NCBI GenBank assembly: GCA_002483145.1
Contig: DLHJ01000016.1
Span: forward strand, 248,001-312,000
Direction of reading: 5' to 3'
Origin: Cellvibrio sp. UBA7671
Lineage (GTDB): Bacteria; Pseudomonadota; Gammaproteobacteria; Pseudomonadales; Cellvibrionaceae
DNA: 64,000 bases
Below, piece after piece: positions 44,055 through 53,398 of this stretch (positions within the stretch are counted from its first letter, which is position 1; each line of letters opens with the position of its first letter). The notes under the pieces are model-generated. The model was not told the DNA's origin. It did not search any database and saw nothing but the letters and a program-made list of their open reading frames with translations. A program made the position numbers and the translations under genes.

Positions 44055-44100
44055 GCAAATCGTAATTACCCCTTTGATTTGCCCTTGTTTCCCGTGACTT

Positions 44101-44127
44101 GCCAGAACCCAGTTCTGGCTTTTTTTT
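44101..44127 (+). terminator. Terminator after the 43.9 kb small ORF
   Basis: An 8 bp perfect stem GCCAGAAC / GTTCTGGC with a 3 nt loop is followed by eight T. It lies 330 bp after flavoprotein 4 and 46 bp after the small ORF, so it defines the 3' end of the short transcript and perhaps of read-through from the halogenase operon. Confidence 0.93.
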
Positions 44128-44293
44128 GCGTGCATGTTTAACCGGAATTGCTTGTCATTACCTTGGTGATGCATGTCGCGCTATTTCATCCCACTCTTAT
44201 GTTGCCCAAAGTGGTTCGTTTGCTTAACGACAATCCGTTGTTTGCTCATTCGTTTCATTCATCATCACAATAAATCCCACTTTAGTGCGCAAA

Positions 44294-44374
44294 GTGTGAC
44301 TTTATGGCGTTTGGGTGTGAGTTTAGGCCTGTTGTTGTGAGTGTGTTGCGAGCGTTTTTGGTGAGTGTTAGTTT
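44294..44374 (+). promoter_or_regulatory. Promoter C: tandem AraC-type repeats and extended -10 (GH18-CBM5/12-CBM6)
   Basis: GTGTGACTTTA (44294) and GTGTGAGTTTA (44315) are 21 bp apart. TGTTAGTTT starts at 44366, 51 bp after the second. The block GTTGCGA…TTTTTGGTnAGTGyTAG is shared with promoter D. The ATG follows 77 bp later. Confidence 0.6.
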
Positions 44375-44450
44375 GCTTCCGTGATGATTTTATTTCTCAG
44401 AGGTTTTAATCGGTCGCTCACCACTAATAACGTAAAGAGGTTAATCGCAA

Positions 44451-46100
44451 ATGCGCGCACTTCATCAAACCAATCATGGATCGGGATTCATCCCAACAGC
44501 CATTCGGCAATGGATTTGTGCTGGCCTTGGGTTAGTTGCCCTCACTGGTTTTTCTTCGATTGCCCAAGCGCAAACGAAAGTTGTTGGTTACATTCCGTCG
44601 TACAAAAATATGCCAGCGGTAATTGATCGCACTGATTTGAGCAAACTTACCCATCTCAACTTATCATTTTTAAATCCCAATGCCAGCGGCGCGGTCACCA
44701 GTGGTGGCAATCCGGTGTGTATGGAAGGGGCGAGCGCGAGCGATATTAATTATGTAGTCAATAAAGCCCACCAAGCCGGCGTGAAAGTATTGGTGTCGGT
44801 GGCGGGCGGTGTACTGCCGCCTTGCTCAGGCAATTGGCAAACACTATTGCAGCCGGCGAACCGCGCCACTATCGTCAATAACCTGCTGCAATTCGTGAGC
44901 ACTTTTAATCTCGATGGTTTGGATATCGATATTGAAGGCGTAGTACTTACCAACATTGATAACGCCGGAAATTACACACCATTTATTCAAGCTCTGCGTA
45001 ATGGCTTACCTGCCGGAAAGCTATTAACCTCGGCGACTGCCTCTTATGTCGGTGGAATGGTGCCCACATCATCGCTGCCCTATTTTGATTTTGTAAACAT
45101 TATGTCGTACGACGCGATTGGCCCGGGTTGGGGGCCAGCCGGTGTTGAGCACTCACCTTATTCGATGGCGGTATCCGATATTAATATCTGGAAAGCACGC
45201 GGCCTCACCAAGCAAAAAATGGTGTTAGGTGTTCCATTTTACGGTTACGGATTTAATGGTTACGCGGCCGCTTACGATTTCAATTCCATCGTCAGTCAAT
45301 TTGGTGCGGGTGCTGCGCAAGCAGATGTGATCGGCACTCGCTGCGCCGGTTGCAGTTACATTACCTACAACGGCATTCCCACCATCCGCAGCAAAACCCA
45401 ACTGGCTCTGCAAGAAGGTTCGGGTGTAATGATCTGGGAATTGTCGCAAGATGTTGCCGGTGCAAATAGTTTGCTTGCTGCGATTCACAGTCAAATTGGC
45501 AATGGTGGTGGTTCGAGCTCATCAACGCCAACCAGTTGCCCTGCATGGGTAAGCGGACAAAATTATGCGGTGGGCGATAAAGTGACTTATCAAGGCGGTT
45601 ACTACATCGCTGAATACGCGAACCCGGGTTACATCCCCAATGTGAGCACTTATTTCTGGGAGCCGATTGCCGCATCGGCATGTGGCGGAACATCGTCTTC
45701 AAGTTCATCAACTGCTGCATTCACTCGCTTGATTCAAGCAGAGGCCTATACCGCGATGAGTGGTGTGCAACTTGAGGCTACGACTGACACCGGCGGCGGA
45801 CAAAATGTAGGTTGGATTGATGCAAATGACTGGATGGCACATGCCAATATTAATTTCCCCAGTAGCGGCACTTACAAAGTGGAATACCGTGTAGCGAGTG
45901 TAAGCGGTTCACGTGTATCACTCGATTTAAATGCCGGTGCGATTCAATTGGGGCAAGTGAATATTCCTGCAACTGGAGGCTGGCAAACCTGGGCTACTGT
46001 TTCACATAACGTGTCGATTAATGCGGGCACTTATAGTGTAGGAATTTTTGCACCACAGGGTGGTTGGAATCTTAACTGGATCAGATTTACCAAATTGTAA
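44451..46100 (+). CDS. Secreted chitinase GH18-CBM5/12-CBM6
   Basis: A 549-residue secreted enzyme: signal peptide (~1-40, ending SSIAQA), GH18 barrel (~41-350) with LDGLDIDIEG and catalytic Glu162, CBM5/12 chitin-binding module (~363-411: PAWVSGQNYAVGDKVTYQGG), serine linker, and CBM6 (~424-549). The catalytic domain is a close paralogue of the anchored GH18 at 31.5 kb. This one has binding modules and no anchor, so it is likely to act on insoluble chitin outside the cell. ATG 44451 follows GAGG. It is monocistronic, between promoter C and a strong terminator. Confidence 0.94.
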   Translation: MRALHQTNHGSGFIPTAIRQWICAGLGLVALTGFSSIAQAQTKVVGYIPSYKNMPAVIDRTDLSKLTHLNLSFLNPNASGAVTSGGNPVCMEGASASDINYVVNKAHQAGVKVLVSVAGGVLPPCSGNWQTLLQPANRATIVNNLLQFVSTFNLDGLDIDIEGVVLTNIDNAGNYTPFIQALRNGLPAGKLLTSATASYVGGMVPTSSLPYFDFVNIMSYDAIGPGWGPAGVEHSPYSMAVSDINIWKARGLTKQKMVLGVPFYGYGFNGYAAAYDFNSIVSQFGAGAAQADVIGTRCAGCSYITYNGIPTIRSKTQLALQEGSGVMIWELSQDVAGANSLLAAIHSQIGNGGGSSSSTPTSCPAWVSGQNYAVGDKVTYQGGYYIAEYANPGYIPNVSTYFWEPIAASACGGTSSSSSSTAAFTRLIQAEAYTAMSGVQLEATTDTGGGQNVGWIDANDWMAHANINFPSSGTYKVEYRVASVSGSRVSLDLNAGAIQLGQVNIPATGGWQTWATVSHNVSINAGTYSVGIFAPQGGWNLNWIRFTKL

Positions 46101-46146
46101 TTGCATTACGTCATTACGTTATTTTTTGTTTTTCTCCCCGGACTTT

Positions 46147-46175
46147 GCGGATCTTTTTAGATCCGCTTTTTTTTT
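46147..46175 (+). terminator. Terminator after GH18-CBM5/12-CBM6
   Basis: GCGGATCT / AGATCCGC stem with nine T. The sequence CGGACTTTGCGGA at its left edge also precedes the terminator of the GH16 gene at 56.4 kb, so the two genes share 3' flanks as well as CBM6 domains. Confidence 0.93.
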
Positions 46176-46204
46176 GCAGTAATGGTGGGACAAAAACCGA
46201 TACC

Positions 46205-46239
46205 GGAAAATAAAACAGGGCTGCAATTGCAGCCCTGTT
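46205..46239 (-). terminator. Terminator after BON-domain lipoprotein
   Basis: A perfect 24 bp palindrome (ACAGGGCTGCAA / TTGCAGCCCTGT) followed on the minus strand by TTTTATTTT, 23 bp after the BON gene stop. Confidence 0.85.
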
Positions 46240-46261
46240 GTTCTGGTTGCTATCAGGGCTT

Positions 46262-46573
46262 TCACTTCACCCGAATATCATTCTTAACCGATTGCACACC
46301 TTTTACTTCCCGGGCAACTCTACTGGCTTTGCTAACGTGCGATGCGTTGGCGACAAAGCCGCTGAGTTGTACTACACCTTTGAAGGTTTCAACCTGGATT
46401 TCAGTTGCTTTCAAATCATCGTCTTCAACGAATGCTGCTTTTACTTTGGTGGTAATCACGGCATCGTCGATGTATTCACCGGTACTTTTTTCTTTTGATG
46501 TTGAAGAACAACCAGCCAGCAAAACAAAAAAGGACAGGAGTACTGCGGTAAAATAATGGGTATAAGTTTTCAT
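46262..46573 (-). CDS. BON-domain lipoprotein
   Basis: A 103-residue lipoprotein: signal with lipobox LLAGC, then one BON domain (YIDDAVITTKVKAAF, VETFKGVVQLSGFV, VKGVQSVKNDI). BON lipoproteins such as OsmY and DolP relatives support envelope integrity under osmotic or other stress and probably bind phospholipids. ATG 46573 follows AAGGAA. It is the last gene of a minus-strand envelope cluster. Confidence 0.92.
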   Translation of the reverse strand: MKTYTHYFTAVLLSFFVLLAGCSSTSKEKSTGEYIDDAVITTKVKAAFVEDDDLKATEIQVETFKGVVQLSGFVANASHVSKASRVAREVKGVQSVKNDIRVK

Positions 46574-46664
46574 AATTAAGTTCCTTTGCGTGAATAAAAT
46601 GTAAAACGGGTTTTCAAAATTTAAATTAATAATTACGGGTATTTAATAAACTCAAGACAGTTTG

Positions 46665-46823
46665 TTATATGTGGCCCAGTAGTATCAGGATGATTAAAAT
46701 CACTACCACTACACCCAAACCGCCACTGGGGCCGTAACCCCAGCTGCGGCTATGAGGCCACGCGGGAATAGCACCGATGAGAATCAGGATCAGGACGATT
46801 AATAAAATTGTGCCAAGGCTCAT
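46665..46823 (-). CDS. DUF3309-family small membrane protein
   Basis: A 52-residue protein (ATG 46823, stop at 46665) with two hydrophobic helices flanking a loop WPHSRSWGYGPSGG. This is the typical DUF3309 layout, found near stress and envelope genes. A good ribosome site (AAGGAG) lies 7 nt upstream. Function unknown. It is short enough to be missed by length-filtered gene finding. Confidence 0.85.
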   Translation of the reverse strand: MSLGTILLIVLILILIGAIPAWPHSRSWGYGPSGGLGVVVVILIILILLGHI

Positions 46824-46929
46824 AGGTTTCTCCTTACGCTATTCAAACGATTTTCCCTGACTATCCTCTCAGTGCTATCCATTGCGGAGGGGTGAAGCTG
46901 GCAATTACCAGCTTCTGTTTATGCCACAT

Positions 46930-47718
46930 TTATTGGCCGGCACTTGCTTGGCCAGGAGTGGCAATGATGACTTCAACGCGGCGATTCATTTGTCGGCCGG
47001 AAGAAGAATCGTTACTGGCGACAGGCGAGCTTTCGCCTTTGCCAAAAGCAGTTATGCGATTCGATGCAACGCCTTGGTTAAGCAAAAAAGTTTTCACTGA
47101 ATCAGCGCGATTTTGCGAGAGCACCTGGTTATAACTTTCACTGCCGACACTGTCGGTGTGGCCTTCAATAACCAGTGAGCGATCGGGATGTTGCGAGAGG
47201 AATGTAGTCAACTTCGCAAGGTTCGCTGTTGCTGTCCCTTTTAAATCGGCTTTACCAGTTTCAAACAATACGTCACCCAAGGTAATTACCAATCCACGTT
47301 CGGTTTGTTTTGCATTGAGTTCCGCCAGTTGGCGGCGCAAGGTATCGGCTTCTTGAGTGCGTGATGCAAGTTGCGCCTCGGTTGCCTGATCACTGATTTC
47401 TTTGCGCTGATCTTCCAAAAAGCGCGCCGTTGCCAGTGCTACAGCGGTATCGACTTTGCGATCTGCGAGGTACACCAGATGTTGTGAATATTTGGTGTCT
47501 TTACGTGGTTGTTCAGCAAGGTTTACGGCTGCTTCGGCTTCTTTAATCGCAACCGGTGCGAGAGTTGCCAATTGTGAATCCGATTGCAGTTGGGTCAGTT
47601 TTGCACGTACTTCTGCTGAACCATCTGGCGCTTTAGGTGTAGTGCTACAGGCCAATAACAGCCCACTGCTAATCACTGCTAACAAGATTGGCGCGATAGG
47701 TTTCGTGAATTGGTTCAT
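46930..47718 (-). CDS. OmpA-family lipoprotein with DUF4398 N-terminus
   Basis: A 262-residue outer-membrane lipoprotein: lipobox LLLAC, a helical DUF4398-like region (~30-140, alanine/glutamine-rich coiled coil) and a C-terminal OmpA peptidoglycan-binding domain (VLFETGKADL, IEGHTDSVGS, NRADSVKTFL, NRRVEV). It should tie the outer membrane to peptidoglycan. Its start overlaps the preceding DUF4398 gene stop by 4 bp. Confidence 0.92.
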   Translation of the reverse strand: MNQFTKPIAPILLAVISSGLLLACSTTPKAPDGSAEVRAKLTQLQSDSQLATLAPVAIKEAEAAVNLAEQPRKDTKYSQHLVYLADRKVDTAVALATARFLEDQRKEISDQATEAQLASRTQEADTLRRQLAELNAKQTERGLVITLGDVLFETGKADLKGTATANLAKLTTFLSQHPDRSLVIEGHTDSVGSESYNQVLSQNRADSVKTFLLNQGVASNRITAFGKGESSPVASNDSSSGRQMNRRVEVIIATPGQASAGQ

Positions 47719-48122
47719 TGGACACCTCCTGAGTTACGTTGCAATTCCTGTTCAAGGGTATTGACGCTTTTTCCCAGTTCATCATTGATCGCTTGGGCTT
47801 TGGCTGCCTCTGCCTTGGCCGTTGCTAATTCGGCGTCGGCTCGCGCTTGTTCTGCCAAGCGCGCCGCAGTCGTCATTTCTTCTTTAGCGACTGCAGTGCG
47901 CGCAGCGGTGAGTTTGTCGCGGGCTTCACCCAACTCAGGAGATGCATAGTCGGCGACGCGCGCTTGTTCAGCCGTTGCGATGGCCAGTTCCGCAGCTTGT
48001 AATGCCTGGTCGGGTGCTTTGGGGGGCGAACTACAACCTGCTAACAGCAGGCCGCTCACCGACAAGGTTGCTAAATAGAACGCGAAATTGCCGCGCTTTT
48101 CATGGTTGATTAATTTGATCAT
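47715..48122 (-). CDS. DUF4398-domain lipoprotein
   Basis: A 135-residue lipoprotein: lipobox LLLAGC, then an alanine-rich helical DUF4398 region (ALQAAELAIATAEQARVADY…) predicted to form a coiled coil. It is paired with the OmpA/DUF4398 gene by a 4 bp overlap, and the two similar helical parts could form a complex in the periplasm. Confidence 0.9.
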   Translation of the reverse strand: MIKLINHEKRGNFAFYLATLSVSGLLLAGCSSPPKAPDQALQAAELAIATAEQARVADYASPELGEARDKLTAARTAVAKEEMTTAARLAEQARADAELATAKAEAAKAQAINDELGKSVNTLEQELQRNSGGVQ

Positions 48123-48383
48123 AGTGGTGCCCTCGGTAAGAAAGACAGTTCACTTAATCGGGTTATAAAAGCAAAAATGACAGATTTTATAGCCTGAGAT
48201 TATCGCTTCAAGCGACTCCGATTCAGCGTGACAAATCCAGCTTAGGGAAGATTAATTGCTGTATCAGTGCGTTATCCCGCATAGAAAACGGTGATATCAG
48301 AAATACCAAGCCAGTCACAAAAACGATAAAAACAACCTATTTAAACTCCCCCCGAAAAATCTTTTTCTTGTACCGATAAACAG

Positions 48384-48478
48384 GTTCGACTTTTCTATTG
48401 ACCCCCAAGTGCGACTTTTAGTAGTTCTGGTTCGAGTTTTTCTACGCCGTAGAACCCCAAAAATGCGAGTGCTAGATT
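48384..48478 (+). promoter_or_regulatory. Promoter B: three AraC-type repeats and extended -10 (TonB receptor 2)
   Basis: GTTCGACTTTT (48384), GTGCGACTTTT (48409) and GTTCGAGTTTT (48430) are spaced 25 and 21 bp. TGCTAGATT starts at 48470, 40 bp after the last repeat, as in promoter A, and the flanks CCAAAAATG and ATTCGGA are shared with A. ATG of receptor 2 lies 57 bp downstream. Confidence 0.72.
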
Positions 48479-48534
48479 CGGAGATGGCTTGATTTGCCGG
48501 CTTTTTAATCACTCGACAAAAATAGGGGTTAGTT

Positions 48535-51500
48535 ATGTTCAACCGTGGCGATACAAACACAAAAAACACGCGCAGGATGTTTAAAAAATCCCTGCTCGCT
48601 GTTTCGATTATGGCGTTCGGCGCTCCAACAATCGCGCAAACAGGAAATGCAGCAACTGAACAAGAACTGGAAGAAGTTGTGGTGCAGGGGATTCGCACCA
48701 GTCTTGAAGATGCGCAAGCGTTAAAGCGCGATGGTGATACGGTAAAAGATGTTATTACTTCATCGGATATTGGTGCGCTGCCGGATAAAAGTGTGACTGA
48801 AGCTTTGCAGCGTGTTCCGGGTGTAACCGTTGGCCGTTTTGCGGCGCCGACTGACCCTAACCATTTTGCAGCTGAAGGGCGTGGTGTTTTGGTGCGCGGG
48901 TTGGATCGTGTGCATAGCCAATTTAATGGGCGCGAATCTTTCAGCGCGGGCAACTGGACATCGGGTTTAAGTTATGAAGATATTCCGCCTGAATTGGTGG
49001 GCACAGTGGAAGTGGTTAAAAACCAAACCGCGGATATTATTTCTGGCGGTATTGCCGGTACGGTGAATTTAATTACGCGCAAACCTTTGGATATGGATGG
49101 GCGCAAAATTTTTCTCTCGGCCAAAACCAGCTACGGTGATTTGGTCGATGATTGGTCGCCGTCCTATTCAGGATTATTCAGCGACCGCTGGGATACCGAT
49201 ATAGGTGAATTTGGATTTTTGATCAGTGCATCAACTTCGGAGTTTACCGCGCGCGGTGATGGTATCAACCTAACCAACTTTTATGAACGCAGTGCAACCC
49301 AGACCGAGTTTCCAACCTTGGGGTCGACCGAGTTGCCCGGTTATGCCGGAAAAAAACTCTACATGCCCACCGGGCCCTGGATGCAAACCGCTGATTCCAA
49401 TCGCGACCGCAATGGATTTGATGCTGCATTGCAATGGCAAAATAGCGACGAAACTATTAAAGCCACCGCTGAATTTATCCGCTCGGATTCCGAAGAAAGT
49501 TGGCGCGAGCGCGTACTCTTTCCAACCACCAGTTCGCAAGGTTTTGATGCGGATCTTACCAATGCGGTATTGGTCGGTACCGACGCAACCTTTGATGACA
49601 AGGGATACTTTACTAGCGGAACTATAAGTTATCCGTGGAATGTTGCTTACCTGGCGTCAACACGTGGTGACCGTACTGAAAGTATTGTTGAAGATGCCAG
49701 TTTTAACGTGTTATTGACACCCGATGACAAATGGAAAATCGAACTGGATTATCAAACGCTTGATACCAGTTACGAGCGCGAAAATAACACCATCAACAAT
49801 CGCTTCGCGATGTCCGATGTGTTCCTCGATTTACGCACCAAAATTCCGACCGTGAAATTTTTAGGCACCAATGCAACAGGGGGTGTACCGGATTGGTGCC
49901 CTGCTGGAACAAATCCCGGCACAACCGATTTGTCTGATCCCGCGGGTGCTTGTGATTATTATCAAGTATCAATTATGGATACCAATGTCGATGCTGAAGG
50001 AACTATGGATTCTTTCACCGCTGATGTTGAATACCAAATTGAAAGTGGTTGGTTGAAATCCATTGCGGGTGGTGCGTATTTTTCTGATATCGACCGCACT
50101 ACGCAAGACGACGAATATATTAACTGGGGCGCAGTCTCCCATACTTGGGGTACAGCGCCGACTGCGGGTATGGCAGGCAATCCAGAATTGTATGAAGGCG
50201 TCACTTTCGGCAATGATTTTATGGATGGTAAAGGTCTTGCGGGCGATAACCGCACTTTCTTATTTCCACGCATGAGCAATACCCAAGAGAAAAATTTATT
50301 AGCTTACGATCAATTTCTTATGGATAAAGGCTTGAACAATGGTGGTTGGCGCAATCGCGGTGCGCGCGTCAGTATTGATGGCAAGCCAACCAATGCCCAA
50401 GGATATTTACCACACGAAACAGTCACCACCGCAATTGATCGCGAAGAAGCTTATGTGCGGTTTGATTTTGTAAATGATGAATTGGCAATGCCGGTTAAAG
50501 CCAATGTGGGTCTGCGCTATGTAAGTTATGGTGTAGAAGCGACAGGAACATCGCGTTTTAATAAGCCGGGTTTAGGTGATGTTGCAGAAGCTTACTATAA
50601 ACAAAACTTTCCTACTTATGCGGCATTTTTTAATGGCGGTGGCTCAACCGTAAATACCGCAGAGCCAGATACTTACACCACGACTTTGCCGAGTCTTAAT
50701 GTGAGTGTTGCTGTGACCGATGACTTTATTACGCGCTTTGCATTATCCAAAGCGATATTTTTTCCATCGCTTTACGATATGCGCAATACCACCAATTACA
50801 ATGCAGCGGTTACATCTACCACCGATCCTGCTAACCCCGCCAACATTATTGATATGAAAGTATCGGCGAACGGTACGGGCGGCAACCCTAATTTGCAGCC
50901 GGAAGAATCCAATCAAATTGATTTAACGGCTGAATGGTATTTCAGCGAGGTGGGTTCTTTAACGTTGAGTTTGTTCCAGAAAGATATCGATAACTTGTTC
51001 CGCGAACGCAATTATCAAACTACCGTAATTAATCCGGATAACGGTACTTCGATGGATATGTTGGTGCGCCGTCAAGTCAATGAGGGTGAGGGCAGCATTA
51101 AAGGTTTCGAAGTTGCCTATCAACAATTTTATGATTTCTTGCCCGGATTCTGGAGCGGATTTGGTACGCAATTTAACTACACCTATGTATCGCAAGATGA
51201 TCTTGAAGATGCGGAAATGGGTACCAGTGTCTCGGTGGGAGGCGACCGCAATGCGTTCCGCAATTTCAACAATTTGCCATTGCCGGGCCTGTCGGAAGAC
51301 ACCTATAACTTCGCATTGATGTATCAATACGAAGGAATCGAAGCGCGCTTTGCGTACAACTGGCGCTCCGAGTATTTGATTACCCGCCGCGATGCCAATT
51401 CATTTGCGCCTATCTTCAGTGAAGATCAGGGGTATCTGGATGCGTCTATCTGGTACACGATCAACGACAATTTCCGCATCGGTATTGAAGGCGGCAACTT

Positions 51501-51615
51501 GTTGGACGAAATGACGCTCACGCGCACCCAGTTCAACCAGGAAGGCGTCACCACTCCGAAAAACTTCTCTTTAACTGATCGACGTTATGCGTTATCGGTG
51601 CGGGCGACGTTTTGA
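48535..51615 (+). CDS. TonB-dependent receptor 2 (Xanthomonas/Caulobacter type)
   Basis: A 1026-residue receptor paralogous to receptor 1: signal peptide ending PTIAQ, EEVVVQG, plug with DIGALPDKSVTEALQRVPGV, and C-terminal RRYALSVRATF. ATG 48535 follows GGGG. It is followed by a REP-like repeat and then a halogenase, a NagX homologue and a GH16 protein, giving a second copy of the receptor-halogenase arrangement. The shared promoter suggests induction with receptor 1; differences in length and extracellular loops suggest different oligosaccharide ranges. Confidence 0.93.
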   Translation: MFNRGDTNTKNTRRMFKKSLLAVSIMAFGAPTIAQTGNAATEQELEEVVVQGIRTSLEDAQALKRDGDTVKDVITSSDIGALPDKSVTEALQRVPGVTVGRFAAPTDPNHFAAEGRGVLVRGLDRVHSQFNGRESFSAGNWTSGLSYEDIPPELVGTVEVVKNQTADIISGGIAGTVNLITRKPLDMDGRKIFLSAKTSYGDLVDDWSPSYSGLFSDRWDTDIGEFGFLISASTSEFTARGDGINLTNFYERSATQTEFPTLGSTELPGYAGKKLYMPTGPWMQTADSNRDRNGFDAALQWQNSDETIKATAEFIRSDSEESWRERVLFPTTSSQGFDADLTNAVLVGTDATFDDKGYFTSGTISYPWNVAYLASTRGDRTESIVEDASFNVLLTPDDKWKIELDYQTLDTSYERENNTINNRFAMSDVFLDLRTKIPTVKFLGTNATGGVPDWCPAGTNPGTTDLSDPAGACDYYQVSIMDTNVDAEGTMDSFTADVEYQIESGWLKSIAGGAYFSDIDRTTQDDEYINWGAVSHTWGTAPTAGMAGNPELYEGVTFGNDFMDGKGLAGDNRTFLFPRMSNTQEKNLLAYDQFLMDKGLNNGGWRNRGARVSIDGKPTNAQGYLPHETVTTAIDREEAYVRFDFVNDELAMPVKANVGLRYVSYGVEATGTSRFNKPGLGDVAEAYYKQNFPTYAAFFNGGGSTVNTAEPDTYTTTLPSLNVSVAVTDDFITRFALSKAIFFPSLYDMRNTTNYNAAVTSTTDPANPANIIDMKVSANGTGGNPNLQPEESNQIDLTAEWYFSEVGSLTLSLFQKDIDNLFRERNYQTTVINPDNGTSMDMLVRRQVNEGEGSIKGFEVAYQQFYDFLPGFWSGFGTQFNYTYVSQDDLEDAEMGTSVSVGGDRNAFRNFNNLPLPGLSEDTYNFALMYQYEGIEARFAYNWRSEYLITRRDANSFAPIFSEDQGYLDASIWYTINDNFRIGIEGGNLLDEMTLTRTQFNQEGVTTPKNFSLTDRRYALSVRATF

Positions 51616-51650
51616 TTTTTGTAAATTAATGTAACTGATTTTTTTCGTTT

Positions 51651-51726
51651 CTCGTCACTCCTGCGAAAGCAGGAGTCCACTGTTCTAATTTTTATGGATA
51701 CCCGCGTTCGCGGGTATGACGAAACG
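51651..51726. repeat. REP-like palindrome pair (copy 2)
   Basis: Two inverted units, CACTCCTGCGAAAGCAGGAGTCC and the palindrome around ATACCCGCGTTCGCGGGTAT, lie between receptor 2 and flavoprotein 5. The CGTCA…TGACG ends face outward, as in bacterial interspersed palindromes. Confidence 0.85.
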
Positions 51727-51787
51727 ATTTTTAGCCTACAAATACTGAATTTTAAATTTACAAAAAATAAAGTGTCCGGAGTGAAAA

Positions 51788-53284
51788 ATGATTAACGATA
51801 TTTTAATTGTCGGCGGTGGCACTGCTGGATGGATGGCCGCCGCAGCGCTATCACACGTCTATAAAGATAAGTGTCGCATTCGTTTGGTAGAGTCCGACCA
51901 GATTGGAACTGTGGGTGTAGGCGAAGCCACTATTCCGGTAATCCAAAAATTTAATCAGATGCTCGGCATCGATGAACATGATTTTATTAAACACACCCAG
52001 GGTACTTTTAAGTTGGGAATCCAGTTTGTGGATTGGGGCAGCCTTGGCAATAGCTATGTCCATCCTTTTGGCGCTTACGGCATGAACATGGGTTATTTAA
52101 GTTTTTATAATTATTGGCTACGCCATGCGGCCAACCAACAGGCGCGTGACCCAGGCGAATTTTCCATTGCAATCCAGGCCGCTTTGCGCGGGCGTTTTAT
52201 GCCGCCCGCAAAGATTCCCAATTCACCCCTCTCGCAAATTTCTTACGCGTACCATTTTGATGCGGGACTCTATGCACAATATTTGCGCCGCTTTGCCGAG
52301 GCGCGCGGTGTTGAACGCATAGAAGGTGAAATTACCAAAGTGGCATTGCATGCCGATGATGGATTTGTCGATAAAGTCATTTTAAAAACCGGTGAAAGTT
52401 TAGGCGCGCAATTATTTGTTGATTGTACTGGTTTTCGCGGTTTGTTGATCGAACAGGCGATGAACACCGGCTATGACGATTGGTCGCATTGGCTGCCCTG
52501 CGATACTGCCGTAGCGGTGCCAACGCAGAACGTTTCCGATCCATTACCCTATACGCGCTCGACTGCACATACTGCTGGCTGGCAGTGGCGTATTCCACTG
52601 CAACACCGAACCGGAAATGGCCATGTATTTTGCAGTAAATATATGAGTGATGACCAAGCTAAGAAAATACTCCTGGAAAGTGTTGAAGGCAATGTGTTGG
52701 CTGAGCCGCGTTTTATCCGTTTCAAAACCGGTATGCGCCGTAAATTCTGGAATAAAAATTGTGTGTCTATGGGCTTGGCGAGTGGTTTCCTTGAACCATT
52801 GGAGTCAACCAGTATTCATTTAATTCAATCTAGCATTTCCAAATTAGTTGCGTTATTGCCTGCGGCAGATTTTAACCAAACCATTATCGATAAATACAAT
52901 GAATTGCTGACCGCAGAATTCACCTATGTGCGTGATTTTATAATTTTGCATTACAAGGCAAGCCAGCGCACAGATTCTGAATTTTGGAATTACTGCCGCC
53001 AGATGCAAGTGCCGGAGACATTGCAGAAAAAACTGGATCTGTATGAATCCAGCGGGCGCTTGTTTCGCGACAACAACGAACTTTTCGATGAGGTAAGTTG
53101 GTTTGCAGTGATGCAAGGGCAGGGATTAATTCCAAAAAATTACCATCCGCTTGCAGATCAAATTGAAGAACAGGAATTCCAGCGTTTAATGCATGAAATC
53201 AAATCGGTTATTGATCGCGCTGCTGACGCTATGCCAACGCATATGGACTATATAAAAAAACATTGTGCGGCCAATTCGCGCTAA
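51788..53284 (+). CDS. Tryptophan-halogenase-family flavoprotein 5
   Basis: A 498-residue paralogue with all landmarks (VGGGTAGWM, GVGEATIP, Lys75 in GTFKLGIQF, WQWRIP, GFLEPLEST). It is closest to flavoprotein 1 in its motifs. A good ribosome site (GGAG) precedes ATG 51788. It follows TonB receptor 2 across a REP-like pair. Confidence 0.93.
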   Translation: MINDILIVGGGTAGWMAAAALSHVYKDKCRIRLVESDQIGTVGVGEATIPVIQKFNQMLGIDEHDFIKHTQGTFKLGIQFVDWGSLGNSYVHPFGAYGMNMGYLSFYNYWLRHAANQQARDPGEFSIAIQAALRGRFMPPAKIPNSPLSQISYAYHFDAGLYAQYLRRFAEARGVERIEGEITKVALHADDGFVDKVILKTGESLGAQLFVDCTGFRGLLIEQAMNTGYDDWSHWLPCDTAVAVPTQNVSDPLPYTRSTAHTAGWQWRIPLQHRTGNGHVFCSKYMSDDQAKKILLESVEGNVLAEPRFIRFKTGMRRKFWNKNCVSMGLASGFLEPLESTSIHLIQSSISKLVALLPAADFNQTIIDKYNELLTAEFTYVRDFIILHYKASQRTDSEFWNYCRQMQVPETLQKKLDLYESSGRLFRDNNELFDEVSWFAVMQGQGLIPKNYHPLADQIEEQEFQRLMHEIKSVIDRAADAMPTHMDYIKKHCAANSR

Positions 53285-53308
53285 AAAACTCTGAACAATA
53301 CACATGTT

Positions 53309-53366
53309 GTCATGCTCGCGAATGCGGGTATCCAGCATATGGATTCCTGCGTTCGCAGGAATGACG
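53309..53366. repeat. REP-like palindrome pair (copy 3)
   Basis: GTCATGCTCGCGAATGCGGGTATCC and GGATTCCTGCGTTCGCAGGAATGACG in opposite orientation, between flavoprotein 5 and the NagX-like gene. The element is open in the reading frame upstream of that gene and creates a spurious 29-residue N-terminal extension. Confidence 0.85.
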
Positions 53367-53398
53367 AAAAATTAATATTCTCAATACAGTGGACTGCT

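Noticed and set aside
46182-46556. 124-codon plus-strand ORF opposite the BON-domain gene
   Set aside because: It is an antisense shadow of a gene with a clear lipobox, BON motifs and ribosome site.
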